A DNA stretch of 19,596 bases. Source: Pseudomonadota bacterium (GTDB lineage Bacteria; Pseudomonadota; Alphaproteobacteria; Rhodospirillales; 2-02-FULL-58-16). The translations under genes and the position numbers were made by a program. The stretch is taken from assembly GCA_022572335.1 (NCBI GenBank), contig JACZWD010000017.1:1-19596 (forward strand), read 5' to 3'. The notes beneath the pieces were generated by a model. That model was not told where the DNA came from. It was given only the letters and a program-made list of their open reading frames with translations, and did not search any database. Positions 1-8,343 of this stretch are shown here, piece after piece; within the stretch, counting starts at the first letter, position 1, and each line of letters opens with the position of its first letter.

Positions 1-1
1 G

Positions 2-2044
2 AGGCTGGACGCCAAGCACGCGATCTATGGGAGGATCGACGCGGTGCGCAAGCCGGGCTCCATCGTTTCGTCCAACACCTCCACGATCCCCCTCGCCGTG
101 CTGTGCGAGGGCATGCCCGGCGGCTTCGCCCGCGATTTCCTCGTCACCCACTTCTTCAATCCGCCGCGCTACATGCGCCTGCTGGAACTGGTGGTGGGGG
201 AAAAGACCCGCGCCGACGCCGTGCAGGCCGTCCGCCGGTTCGCCGACGTGGCCCTGGGCAAGGGCGTGGTCGATTGCAAGGACACGCCGGGCTTCATCGC
301 CAACCGCATCGGCATCTACTGGCTGCAATGCGGCGTGCTGGAGGCCATGGAGGCCGGCCTGACGGTCGAGGAGGCGGACGCGGTCTGCGGCCGGCCGATG
401 GGCATTCCCAGGACCGGCGTCTTCGGCCTGCTCGATCTGGTGGGTCTCGACCTCATGCCCCACGTGCTGGGCAGCCTGGCCGGCGCCCTGCCCGAGACGG
501 ACGCGTTCCACGCCGTCCGCCGGGAACCGGAGCTGATCAGGAAAATGATCGCCGACGGGTACACGGGGCGCAAGGGCAAGGGCGGCTTCTACCGGCTCGA
601 CACGTCTTCGGGCAAGAGGGTCAAGGAGGCCATCGACCTCGAGACCGGCGCCTACCACCCGGCCCAGAAGCCCAGGCTGGACAGCGTCGAGGCGTCCGCG
701 GATGGCGGCCTGCGCGCCCTGATGGAACACCCCGACAAGGGCGGACGCTACGCCTGGCGGGTCATGGCCCGGACCCTCAGCTACGCCGCCCATCTGGCGC
801 CCGAGATCGCCGACGACATCGTCGCCGTCGACGAGGCCATGCGCCTCGGCTTCAACTGGAAGTCCGGTCCCTTCCAGCTCATCGATCAACTGGGACCCGC
901 GTGGTTCGCCGAAAAGCTGAAAACCGACGGCCTGCCGGTGCCCGATCTGCTGGAAACCGTGGGCGCCGGCACCTTCTACCGCACCCACGAGGGCCGCCCC
1001 CAGCACCTGGCGTTCGACGGCGGGTACGCCGACGTGCGGCGCGCCACCGGCGTGCTTCTGCTGTCCGACGTGAAACTGCGAAGCCAGCCCCTGGCGCGGA
1101 ACGCCTCGGCCAGCCTGTGGGACATCGGCGACGGCGTGGTGTGCCTGGAGTTCCACACCAAGATGAACGCGCTCGACCTGGGCACCCTGGCCATGGTCGG
1201 CAAGGCCGTCCGTATCGTGGCCGACGGCTATCAGGCCCTGGTCATCTACAACGAGGGCAGCAACTTCTCGGCCGGCGCCAACCTGGGCCTGATGCTGTTC
1301 GCCGCCAACCTCGCCGCCTGGCCGATGATCGAGGACATGCTGGTCCAGGGGCAGGACGCGTACAAGGCCCTCAAGTACGCCCCCTTCCCGGTGGTCGGCG
1401 CGCCGGCCGGGATGGCGTTGGGCGGGGGGTGCGAGATTCTCCTGCACTGCGACGCCGTCCAGGCCCATGCCGAGTTCTACGTGGGCCTGGTGGAGACCGG
1501 CGTCGGCGTCGTTCCGGCCTGGGGCGGGTGCAAGGAAATGCTCGTGCGCTGGTCCGCCAGTCCCCTGCGCCCGCGCGGTTTCATGCCCCCCGTCATCAAG
1601 GTCTTCGAGACCGTGGGCACGGCCACGGTGGCCCGGTCGGCGCCCGAGGCCAGGGATCTCCTGTACCTGGCCGCCGACGACGGCATCACCATGAACCGGG
1701 ACCGCCTGCTGGCCGACGCCAAGGCCCGGGCGCTCGACCTCGTCGACGGCTATACCCCGCCCGAGCCGCCGGAGATTTCCCTGCCCGGGCCGGCGGCGCG
1801 GGTCGCCCTGACCATGGTCCTCTACGGCCTGCGCAAGCTGGGCAAGGCGACGCCCCACGACGAGGTGGTGGCCAAGGTGCTGGCCGGGGTCCTCAGCGGC
1901 GACGGGACCGACGTCACCGAAAGCCTCACCGAGGACGACCTGCTGGCCCTCGAGCGCCGCGCCTTCATGGAGCTGGTGCGCCATCCCGCCACCATCGCCC
2001 GCATCGAGCACATGCTGGACACCGGCAAACCGCTTAGGAATTGA
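2..2044 (+). CDS. 3-hydroxyacyl-CoA dehydrogenase / enoyl-CoA hydratase, 5'-partial
   Basis: This is a bifunctional beta-oxidation enzyme that hydrates trans-2-enoyl-CoA and oxidises the 3-hydroxyacyl-CoA with NAD+. The frame is open to the window edge, so the start and the NAD-binding GxGxxG are missing; 680 residues are visible, and about 100 are probably lost compared with the FadN-type family. The visible order is the end of the NAD-binding domain with SSNTS and THFFNPP (catalytic His codon 149-151), the HCDH C-terminal domain with DTPGFIANRIG, a second HCDH-like part, then an enoyl-CoA hydratase domain. That domain has the oxyanion-hole stretches NFSAGAN and GMALGGGCE and two candidate catalytic glutamates (codons 1433-1435 and 1493-1495). 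The HCDH-before-hydratase order matches Bacillus FadN, not E. coli FadB/FadJ, where the hydratase comes first. It ends 3 nt before the acyl-CoA dehydrogenase, so the two are probably co-transcribed. Chain-length preference cannot be read from sequence. Confidence 0.93.
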   Translation, partial: RLDAKHAIYGRIDAVRKPGSIVSSNTSTIPLAVLCEGMPGGFARDFLVTHFFNPPRYMRLLELVVGEKTRADAVQAVRRFADVALGKGVVDCKDTPGFIANRIGIYWLQCGVLEAMEAGLTVEEADAVCGRPMGIPRTGVFGLLDLVGLDLMPHVLGSLAGALPETDAFHAVRREPELIRKMIADGYTGRKGKGGFYRLDTSSGKRVKEAIDLETGAYHPAQKPRLDSVEASADGGLRALMEHPDKGGRYAWRVMARTLSYAAHLAPEIADDIVAVDEAMRLGFNWKSGPFQLIDQLGPAWFAEKLKTDGLPVPDLLETVGAGTFYRTHEGRPQHLAFDGGYADVRRATGVLLLSDVKLRSQPLARNASASLWDIGDGVVCLEFHTKMNALDLGTLAMVGKAVRIVADGYQALVIYNEGSNFSAGANLGLMLFAANLAAWPMIEDMLVQGQDAYKALKYAPFPVVGAPAGMALGGGCEILLHCDAVQAHAEFYVGLVETGVGVVPAWGGCKEMLVRWSASPLRPRGFMPPVIKVFETVGTATVARSAPEARDLLYLAADDGITMNRDRLLADAKARALDLVDGYTPPEPPEISLPGPAARVALTMVLYGLRKLGKATPHDEVVAKVLAGVLSGDGTDVTESLTEDDLLALERRAFMELVRHPATIARIEHMLDTGKPLRN

Positions 2045-2047
2045 GCC

Positions 2048-3835
<1,788 letters not shown>

Positions 3836-3886
3836 GCCTACCCGCGTGCGGCGCGACGACGGGGACGGCGTACCGACCCGCCCGGC

Positions 3887-4822
3887 TCACGCTTGCGGCG
3901 GCGGGGCGGCGCCGGTGGTGAAGGTGCCCACGATGTCGCCCAGTTCGCCTATCACGCTCTCGGCCGCCGCCCGCCCTTCGTCGATGATCTCGGCCCCGCG
4001 CTGGAAATCCATGAGCGCGATGTGTCCGAGGTGGGGCACGATGCTGATGTCGGGAGGGTCGCCCGCCAGCCGGCTGCGGGTGATGCGGTCGAGGATGATG
4101 TCGAGGGACGCCGACATGACGCTGAAGGTGCTGGGTTCGTTGTTTGTGGCGCCGAAAACCTGTTGCAACATGGAATGGATGCGCGAGCTGTCCTTGGGCG
4201 CGGAGTCCTCCAGGGCCTGGGCCAGCTGATCCGTCGCCGTGTCCGGCCTCCGGCTGTATTTCTTGCCGAGAAGGTCGCCGTTGACGTTGACGGCGATGAC
4301 GATCTGCGCGCCCAGCGCATGGCAGACGGACACCGGCACCGGGTTGACCAGGGCGCCGTCGACCAGCCACTGGCCGTCGATCCTGACCGGCTTGAAGATG
4401 CCGGGCATGGAAAACGAGGCCCGCATGGCCCGCGCCAGGCCGCCCTTGCGCAGCCACACCTCGTGGCCGGAAAGCAGATCCGTGGCGACGCAGGCGAAGG
4501 ATGCCGGCAGGCCCTCGAAACGCGCCCCTTCCAGGGTGCGGCGCAACAGGCTGTGCAGGCGCGCGCCGCCGACCAGGCCGCCGCCCGACAAATTGACGTC
4601 CATATGGCGGAGGACGCCGAAGGCGGTCAGCTCCCGGGCCCATTCCTCCACCTGGTCCAGGCGGCCGGCCAGATAGGCGCCGCCGACCACCGCGCCGATG
4701 GACGTGCCGACGATGACATCGGGCTTGATGCCGGCGTCCTCGAGCACCCTGAGGACGCCGATATGGGCCCATCCGCGGGCCATGCCGCTGCCGAGAGCAA
4801 GTCCTATGGTGGGCGGTGCCAT
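3887..4822 (-). CDS. patatin-like phospholipase family protein
   Basis: This is a predicted serine lipid acyl hydrolase of 311 residues. The N-terminus has the glycine-rich oxyanion loop (LALGSGMARGWAHIGVL, residues 8-24). The nucleophile elbow GTSIG places Ser41, and the catalytic-dyad aspartate is Asp155 in the DGA motif of LVDGALVNPVP. All the patatin elements are present, so an active enzyme is expected. There is no signal peptide or obvious membrane segment; the layout resembles bacterial RssA-type proteins, which are cytoplasmic or membrane-peripheral. The C-terminal part, about residues 190-311, is poorly recognisable and ends in an Ala/Pro-rich tail. It is convergent with the acyl-CoA dehydrogenase (51-nt gap). 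It lies 59 nt downstream of the HAD hydrolase on the same strand, so co-transcription is possible. A role in releasing fatty acids for the neighbouring beta-oxidation genes is an attractive but unproven link. Confidence 0.9.
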   Translation of the reverse strand: MAPPTIGLALGSGMARGWAHIGVLRVLEDAGIKPDVIVGTSIGAVVGGAYLAGRLDQVEEWARELTAFGVLRHMDVNLSGGGLVGGARLHSLLRRTLEGARFEGLPASFACVATDLLSGHEVWLRKGGLARAMRASFSMPGIFKPVRIDGQWLVDGALVNPVPVSVCHALGAQIVIAVNVNGDLLGKKYSRRPDTATDQLAQALEDSAPKDSSRIHSMLQQVFGATNNEPSTFSVMSASLDIILDRITRSRLAGDPPDISIVPHLGHIALMDFQRGAEIIDEGRAAAESVIGELGDIVGTFTTGAAPPPQA

Positions 4823-4823
4823 T

Positions 4824-4831
4824 TACCAAGG
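4824..4831 (+). repeat. intergenic TACCAAGG motif, partial copy
   Basis: This 8-bp core lies in the 59-nt gap between the patatin-like and HAD genes, immediately upstream of the patatin start codon (which reads from the other strand). It shares only TACCAAGG with the three longer copies, so it could be chance. Confidence 0.4.
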
Positions 4832-4881
4832 TTCCCACGTGTTTGCCGCGTCAACCCTACGTCATCGTGATTGAACAATGG

Positions 4882-5616
4882 TTAACGGCCGGGCCCGCCG
4901 AGGCACGCCCGGTGCTGCTCGACGAAATCGGCCATGCTTTCGGCGCGGAAATCGGTCCGCGCTTCCGCGGACGGCGCCACGGTCGCGCCCGGGCCTTCGC
5001 GGCCGTGGCGCCGGTCGATCCAGTTGGTGGCCAGACCGAACGCGGCGGCCGGCACATGATCGTGGAACAGGCTTTGCGCGGTGTGCAGGATCGTCGATTT
5101 CCCGACACCCAGATCGTCGCGGAGCCTGTCGACCATGTACGCGAAGTTGGCCGGGTCCGGCTTGTAGGAACCGATGTCCTCGGCCGTGTAGATGGCGTCG
5201 AACGTCACCCCCAGCTTTTCGTTGCTGCCCTGGAACGACTCCCGATCCACGTTGGACAGGATCACCAGCTTGTAATGCCGCTTCAGGTAGCGGAGCGCGG
5301 CGGCCGAGTCCGCGAACGCCGGCCAGTCCCCCACCGAGGCGCCGAAGCGCGCCGCGTCCCGGTCGGTGGAGGCGACGCCCCAGTGCGCCGCCAGCCCCTT
5401 GTGCACATGTTCGAGGATTTCCCGATAGGGCATGCCGGGCGTATCGGCTTCCTGTTGCGTTTCATACCGGGCGAAGGTTTCCAGCACCTCGCCCGGGCCG
5501 GCGGTGACGCCTTGGCGATGGAGCCAGGGTTCCAGCGCCGCGAAAATCCCTTCCTCCCAATCGATCAGCGTGCCGTAGCAATCGAAGGTCAGAACGTCGT
5601 AGTCGGTAAGTTTCAT
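4882..5616 (-). CDS. haloacid dehalogenase type II (HAD superfamily hydrolase)
   Basis: The protein has 244 residues and all four HAD motifs. Motif I FDCYGTL gives nucleophile Asp12, with Tyr14 and Thr16. Motif II is LSNVD (Ser121, Asn122). Lys152 lies in YKPDPANF, and the NWID stretch carries Asn198 and Asp201. The DxYGT pattern with a C-terminal N-x-x-D is characteristic of L-2-haloacid dehalogenases, which use Asp to displace halide from 2-haloalkanoates; ordinary HAD phosphatases have DxDGT. Many annotated type II members have unknown natural substrates, so dehalogenation is an inference from family. The active-site arginine of characterised dehalogenases cannot be placed confidently; Arg50 is a candidate. 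The protein is cytoplasmic, with no signal peptide. The ATG has only a weak purine stretch upstream. It is the first gene of a possible pair with the patatin-like gene, and its own upstream region (5617-5843) has no convincing promoter. Confidence 0.9.
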   Translation of the reverse strand: MKLTDYDVLTFDCYGTLIDWEEGIFAALEPWLHRQGVTAGPGEVLETFARYETQQEADTPGMPYREILEHVHKGLAAHWGVASTDRDAARFGASVGDWPAFADSAAALRYLKRHYKLVILSNVDRESFQGSNEKLGVTFDAIYTAEDIGSYKPDPANFAYMVDRLRDDLGVGKSTILHTAQSLFHDHVPAAAFGLATNWIDRRHGREGPGATVAPSAEARTDFRAESMADFVEQHRACLGGPGR

Positions 5617-5820
5617 CCTGGCTTTCCCGCGTTTCCCTTGCCTTCAGATTCCCCCGACCAGCATCCGCCGCCTACGTCCAGGGCGACGCCCGGGAATCGG
5701 AGCGCCACGCCCGCAAGCTTTTGGGGCCCATGGCCGTCACACGTGTCATCCTTTTATGATAGTGGGTACTACCGTGCCCTGCCCCGCGGCGCAGATGATT
5801 TCCATCCATGAATCAATGAC

Positions 5821-5831
5821 TGATACCAAGG
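5821..5831 (+). repeat. intergenic TGATACCAAGG motif
   Basis: This 11-bp copy lies 13 nt beyond the stop end of the GNAT-like gene, in the gap 5617-5843. It is identical to the copy at 15151-15161. No gene starts just downstream on the + strand that I accept, so it is unlikely to act as a ribosome-binding site here. Confidence 0.6.
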
Positions 5832-5843
5832 ACGCGCAGGATG

Positions 5844-6299
5844 CTAAATCCCGGACAACGGCCGTATCATGCCCATGTGGTCTTCATGCCACCGGCCGCC
5901 GGTTTCCTTGAAGCCGTGGGCCAGGGACCAGGACAAATGGGGACGCCGTATCCAGCCGAACAAGTACCTGCCGGGGACCTTCCAGTCCTGCCAGTCCAGA
6001 TCGACGGCGCCCAGCAGCAGCATCCATCCCAGGTCCTGGCCCCTGTATGGTGTGCGCACGTTGAGCGTGCGGTAGCGTAACCAGCGGGCGTCCCACTGCA
6101 CCAGATGCGTTACCCCGATCATTTTGCCGTCGTCGAACAGGCCGTACGATTCCCGGCGCGGATTATCGATGGTACACTGGTACGGTCCCAGAATGCGTAC
6201 GACCTCGCGGATCTTCTTGCCAGGCTTTTTGAAATGGTCCACCTCGATCCAGTACCGTTGCAGTTCCTCGAAATGAATCCGTTTGATTTCCATACCCAT
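5844..6299 (-). CDS. small GNAT-like acetyltransferase (putative)
   Basis: The protein has 151 residues, is rich in Trp and Arg, and has no signal peptide. The segment VRTPYRGQDLGWMLL (residues 81-95) resembles the acetyl-CoA-binding motif A of GNAT enzymes (R/Q-x-x-G-x-G/A). The central glycine is replaced by Asp89, so cofactor binding is uncertain. The PHLSWSLAHGFKETGG segment near residue 120 resembles the C-terminal GNAT alpha4-beta7 region. The substrate is unknown. Two in-frame ATGs (6299 and 6293) are possible and neither has a strong Shine-Dalgarno site. The gene is visibly less GC-rich (about 59 percent over 5881-6300, hand count) than its neighbours, falling to about 47 percent near the start codon, which may indicate a different origin. 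It is divergent from the ABC importer operon and shares the 142-nt gap 6300-6441 with it. Confidence 0.7.
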   Translation of the reverse strand: MGMEIKRIHFEELQRYWIEVDHFKKPGKKIREVVRILGPYQCTIDNPRRESYGLFDDGKMIGVTHLVQWDARWLRYRTLNVRTPYRGQDLGWMLLLGAVDLDWQDWKVPGRYLFGWIRRPHLSWSLAHGFKETGGRWHEDHMGMIRPLSGI

Positions 6300-6336
6300 G
6301 CCCCGAACCGCGCCGCCTGGTGATGACGCAAATTTT

Positions 6337-6356
6337 TTTCGACATGCGGGTCGAAA
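6337..6356. promoter_or_regulatory. candidate operator: TTTCGAC-N6-GTCGAAA inverted repeat
   Basis: Perfect 7-bp arms are separated by 6 nt in the divergent gap between the GNAT-like gene and the ABC importer operon. It starts 38 nt upstream of the GNAT-like start and ends 86 nt upstream of the importer start. There is no T-run after the hairpin in either direction (seven T run into its left arm on the + strand), so a terminator is unlikely. A dimeric repressor site controlling one or both genes fits the position; the regulator is not in the window. Confidence 0.4.
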
Positions 6357-6364
6357 TTCCGGCA

Positions 6365-6376
6365 GGGACCTGTCCC
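6365..6376. repeat. short palindrome GGGAC-CT-GTCCC
   Basis: Perfect 5-bp arms with a 2-nt spacer lie 8 nt beyond the preceding inverted repeat. It could be a second protein site or a fragment of a dispersed intergenic repeat with GGGGACAG-type ends; sequence alone does not decide. Confidence 0.35.
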
Positions 6377-6420
6377 CCAGTGAACCCGCCCATGGCTGGA
6401 ACTGTAGGAAAATCCGCAGT

Positions 6421-6431
6421 TAATACCAAGG
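6421..6431 (+). repeat. intergenic TAATACCAAGG motif / ribosome-binding site
   Basis: This copy has one mismatch to TGATACCAAGG. Its 3' end, extended to AAGGGG (6428-6433), is the probable Shine-Dalgarno site of the GTG-started ABC ATPase gene at 6442. Confidence 0.6.
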
Positions 6432-6441
6432 GGAACCGCCC

Positions 6442-8343
6442 GTGACCGACCTTCTGGCCATCCGCGACCTGGAGGTCGAGTTCCACGTGCTGGGCGGCGT
6501 CGTCCGTGCGGTCAGGGGCGTGTCTTTCCGCATCCGCCAGGGATCGAGCGTCGCCCTGGTCGGCGAATCCGGGTCCGGCAAGTCGGTCATATCCCAGGCC
6601 ATCATGGGCATCCTGCCGGATACGGCGCGCATCGCCGGCGGCCAGATCGTGTTCGCCGATCCGGAGCACCCCGGGAGCACGGTCGATATCGCAAGCCTTT
6701 CCGCGGACAGCCCCCAGATGCGGGCCATCCGCGGGCGCCGCATTTCCATCATCTTCCAGGAGCCCATGGTCTCGCTGTCGCAGCTGCACACCATCGGCGA
6801 TCAGGTCGGCGAAGCCCTGCATCTGCACCGCAAGGTCTCCAACACCGAAGGCCGCGAGATCACCAAGACCATGCTGCGCCTGGTCGGCTTCCCCGACCCC
6901 GCGGCGGCCTTGACCTGCTATCCGTTCGAGTTGTCGGGGGGCTTGCGCCAGCGGGCGATGATCGCCATGGCCCTGATCTGCCGCCCGGCGCTGCTCATCG
7001 CCGACGAACCGACGTCGGCGCTCGACGTTTCCATCCAGGCCCATATCCTGAAGCTGATCAAGGACCTGCAGGGCGAACTGGGAATGGCGGTCCTGATGAT
7101 CACCCATGATCTGGGCGTCGTCGCCAACATCGCCGACGAGGTGGTTGTGATCTACCAGGGCCAGGTCATGGAAAGCGGGACCGTCGAACACATTTTCGAC
7201 AATGCGGGCCATCCCTATCTCCAGGCCCTGCTCAAGGCCGTGCCCCATTTCGACATGAAGGCGGGCGAACGGCTGGTGCCGCTGCGCGAAATCGACCATG
7301 AACCGGGGCCCATGCTTGCGGCCAAGGCGCCGTGGCCGCCCGGGGCGGATGATGCCGGGCCCCTGCTCAGGGTCAGCGGCCTGCGCAAAAGCTTCGGAGC
7401 CCGCAAAGGCGGCTTCCTGAGCGGGAACTCGCAGAATTCCGTGACCGCGGTGGACGGCGTCACGTTCGATGTCAAACGGGGGGAATGTTTCGGGCTTGTC
7501 GGCGAGAGCGGCTGCGGCAAGACGACCATCGGCAAGATCATCATGCGCGCGCTGACGCCCGACGCGGGCGCCGTTGTCTTCAACGACCGCGGGACACCGG
7601 TCGATCTGCTGTCCCTGAGCACCGAGGACCTGCTGCCGTACCGGCAAAAGATCCAGATGGTCTTCCAGGACCCCTTCGGGTCGCTGAACCCGCGCATGAC
7701 CGTGTTCGACGTCATTCGCGAACCCCTGGTCATCCACCGGATCGGCGACGCCGATTCGCAGGCGGAGATGGTCAAGGAACTGATGCACATGGTGGGCCTG
7801 GACCCGCGGTTTCTCAACCGCTACCCGCACAGCTTTTCCGGCGGGCAACGCCAGCGCATCGGCATCGCCCGGGCCCTGGCCCTGAAGCCCGACCTGTTGA
7901 TCTGCGATGAGCCGGTGTCCGCGCTGGATGTCTCGATACAGGCGCAGATCCTCAACCTTCTCAAGGACATGCAGGCCGGGCTGGGCCTGACATACCTGTT
8001 CATCTCGCACAATCTGGCGGTCGTCGATTACATCGCCGACCGCATCGCCGTCATGTGCCGCGGAAGGCTGGTGGAGGTGGCGCCGCGCGAGGTGCTGTTC
8101 CGCAATCCCGTCCATCATTACACCCGCGCCCTGATGGCGGCCGTGCCCTATCCGGACCTTGACCGCAGGCTCGATTTCACGGCCGCGGGCAGGGGAACGA
8201 TTTCCGATCCCGCGGCGTGGCCCGAGCCGTTCGCCGTAAGCGAATCGCGGCCATGCCGTCTTGTCGACGTGGGAGACGGCCATTTCGTTCTCGCCGCGGC
8301 CGACACGGACCCCCGGGACTTAGGCGGGATGCCGACGTCATGA
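6442..8343 (+). CDS. peptide/opine-type ABC importer, fused dual ATP-binding subunit
   Basis: This 633-residue protein joins two complete nucleotide-binding domains and powers uptake by the importer encoded downstream. NBD1 has Walker A GESGSGKS (41-48), signature LSGGLRQR (164-171), Walker B LLIADE (184-189) and an H-loop MITHDLG. NBD2 has Walker A GESGCGKT (354-361), signature FSGGQRQR (465-472), Walker B with Asp489 and Glu490, and FISHNLA. Each NBD is followed by the oligopeptide/dipeptide transporter C-terminal signature (GHPYLQALLKAVP and VHHYTRALMAAVP). The fusion corresponds to DppD plus DppF, as in YejF. The GTG start is chosen because AAGGGG at 6428-6433 lies 8 nt upstream. The gene is the first of four and overlaps the binding-protein gene by ATGA. 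It is a cytoplasmic peripheral subunit. The substrate is unknown. Confidence 0.95.
   Translation: MTDLLAIRDLEVEFHVLGGVVRAVRGVSFRIRQGSSVALVGESGSGKSVISQAIMGILPDTARIAGGQIVFADPEHPGSTVDIASLSADSPQMRAIRGRRISIIFQEPMVSLSQLHTIGDQVGEALHLHRKVSNTEGREITKTMLRLVGFPDPAAALTCYPFELSGGLRQRAMIAMALICRPALLIADEPTSALDVSIQAHILKLIKDLQGELGMAVLMITHDLGVVANIADEVVVIYQGQVMESGTVEHIFDNAGHPYLQALLKAVPHFDMKAGERLVPLREIDHEPGPMLAAKAPWPPGADDAGPLLRVSGLRKSFGARKGGFLSGNSQNSVTAVDGVTFDVKRGECFGLVGESGCGKTTIGKIIMRALTPDAGAVVFNDRGTPVDLLSLSTEDLLPYRQKIQMVFQDPFGSLNPRMTVFDVIREPLVIHRIGDADSQAEMVKELMHMVGLDPRFLNRYPHSFSGGQRQRIGIARALALKPDLLICDEPVSALDVSIQAQILNLLKDMQAGLGLTYLFISHNLAVVDYIADRIAVMCRGRLVEVAPREVLFRNPVHHYTRALMAAVPYPDLDRRLDFTAAGRGTISDPAAWPEPFAVSESRPCRLVDVGDGHFVLAAADTDPRDLGGMPTS

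Noticed and set aside
2..2044. The beta-oxidation enzyme as a truncated pseudogene
   Set aside because: Its frame is open to the window edge, with active-site residues intact; the missing N-terminus is explained by the window boundary.
5755..5760. TATGAT as a -10 promoter box on the + strand
   Set aside because: There is no -35 box at the right spacing and no + strand gene before 6442.
4816..5811. 331-codon open frame on the + strand opposite the HAD gene
   Set aside because: The minus-strand frame carries all HAD catalytic motifs; this one shows none of any family.
5841..6080. 79-codon + strand frame just after a TGATACCAAGG copy
   Set aside because: It is antisense to the GNAT-like gene, rich in Pro, Ala and Gln, without domains; the nearby AAGG is part of a motif that also occurs without a downstream gene.
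6163..8283. 706-codon open frame on the - strand under the ABC ATPase gene
   Set aside because: It is antisense to a dual NBD with all motifs intact and crosses the divergent promoter gap; a composition artefact.
8217..8339. Earlier in-frame start for the substrate-binding protein
   Set aside because: It would overlap the ATPase gene by over 120 nt and hide a textbook signal peptide that begins at 8340.
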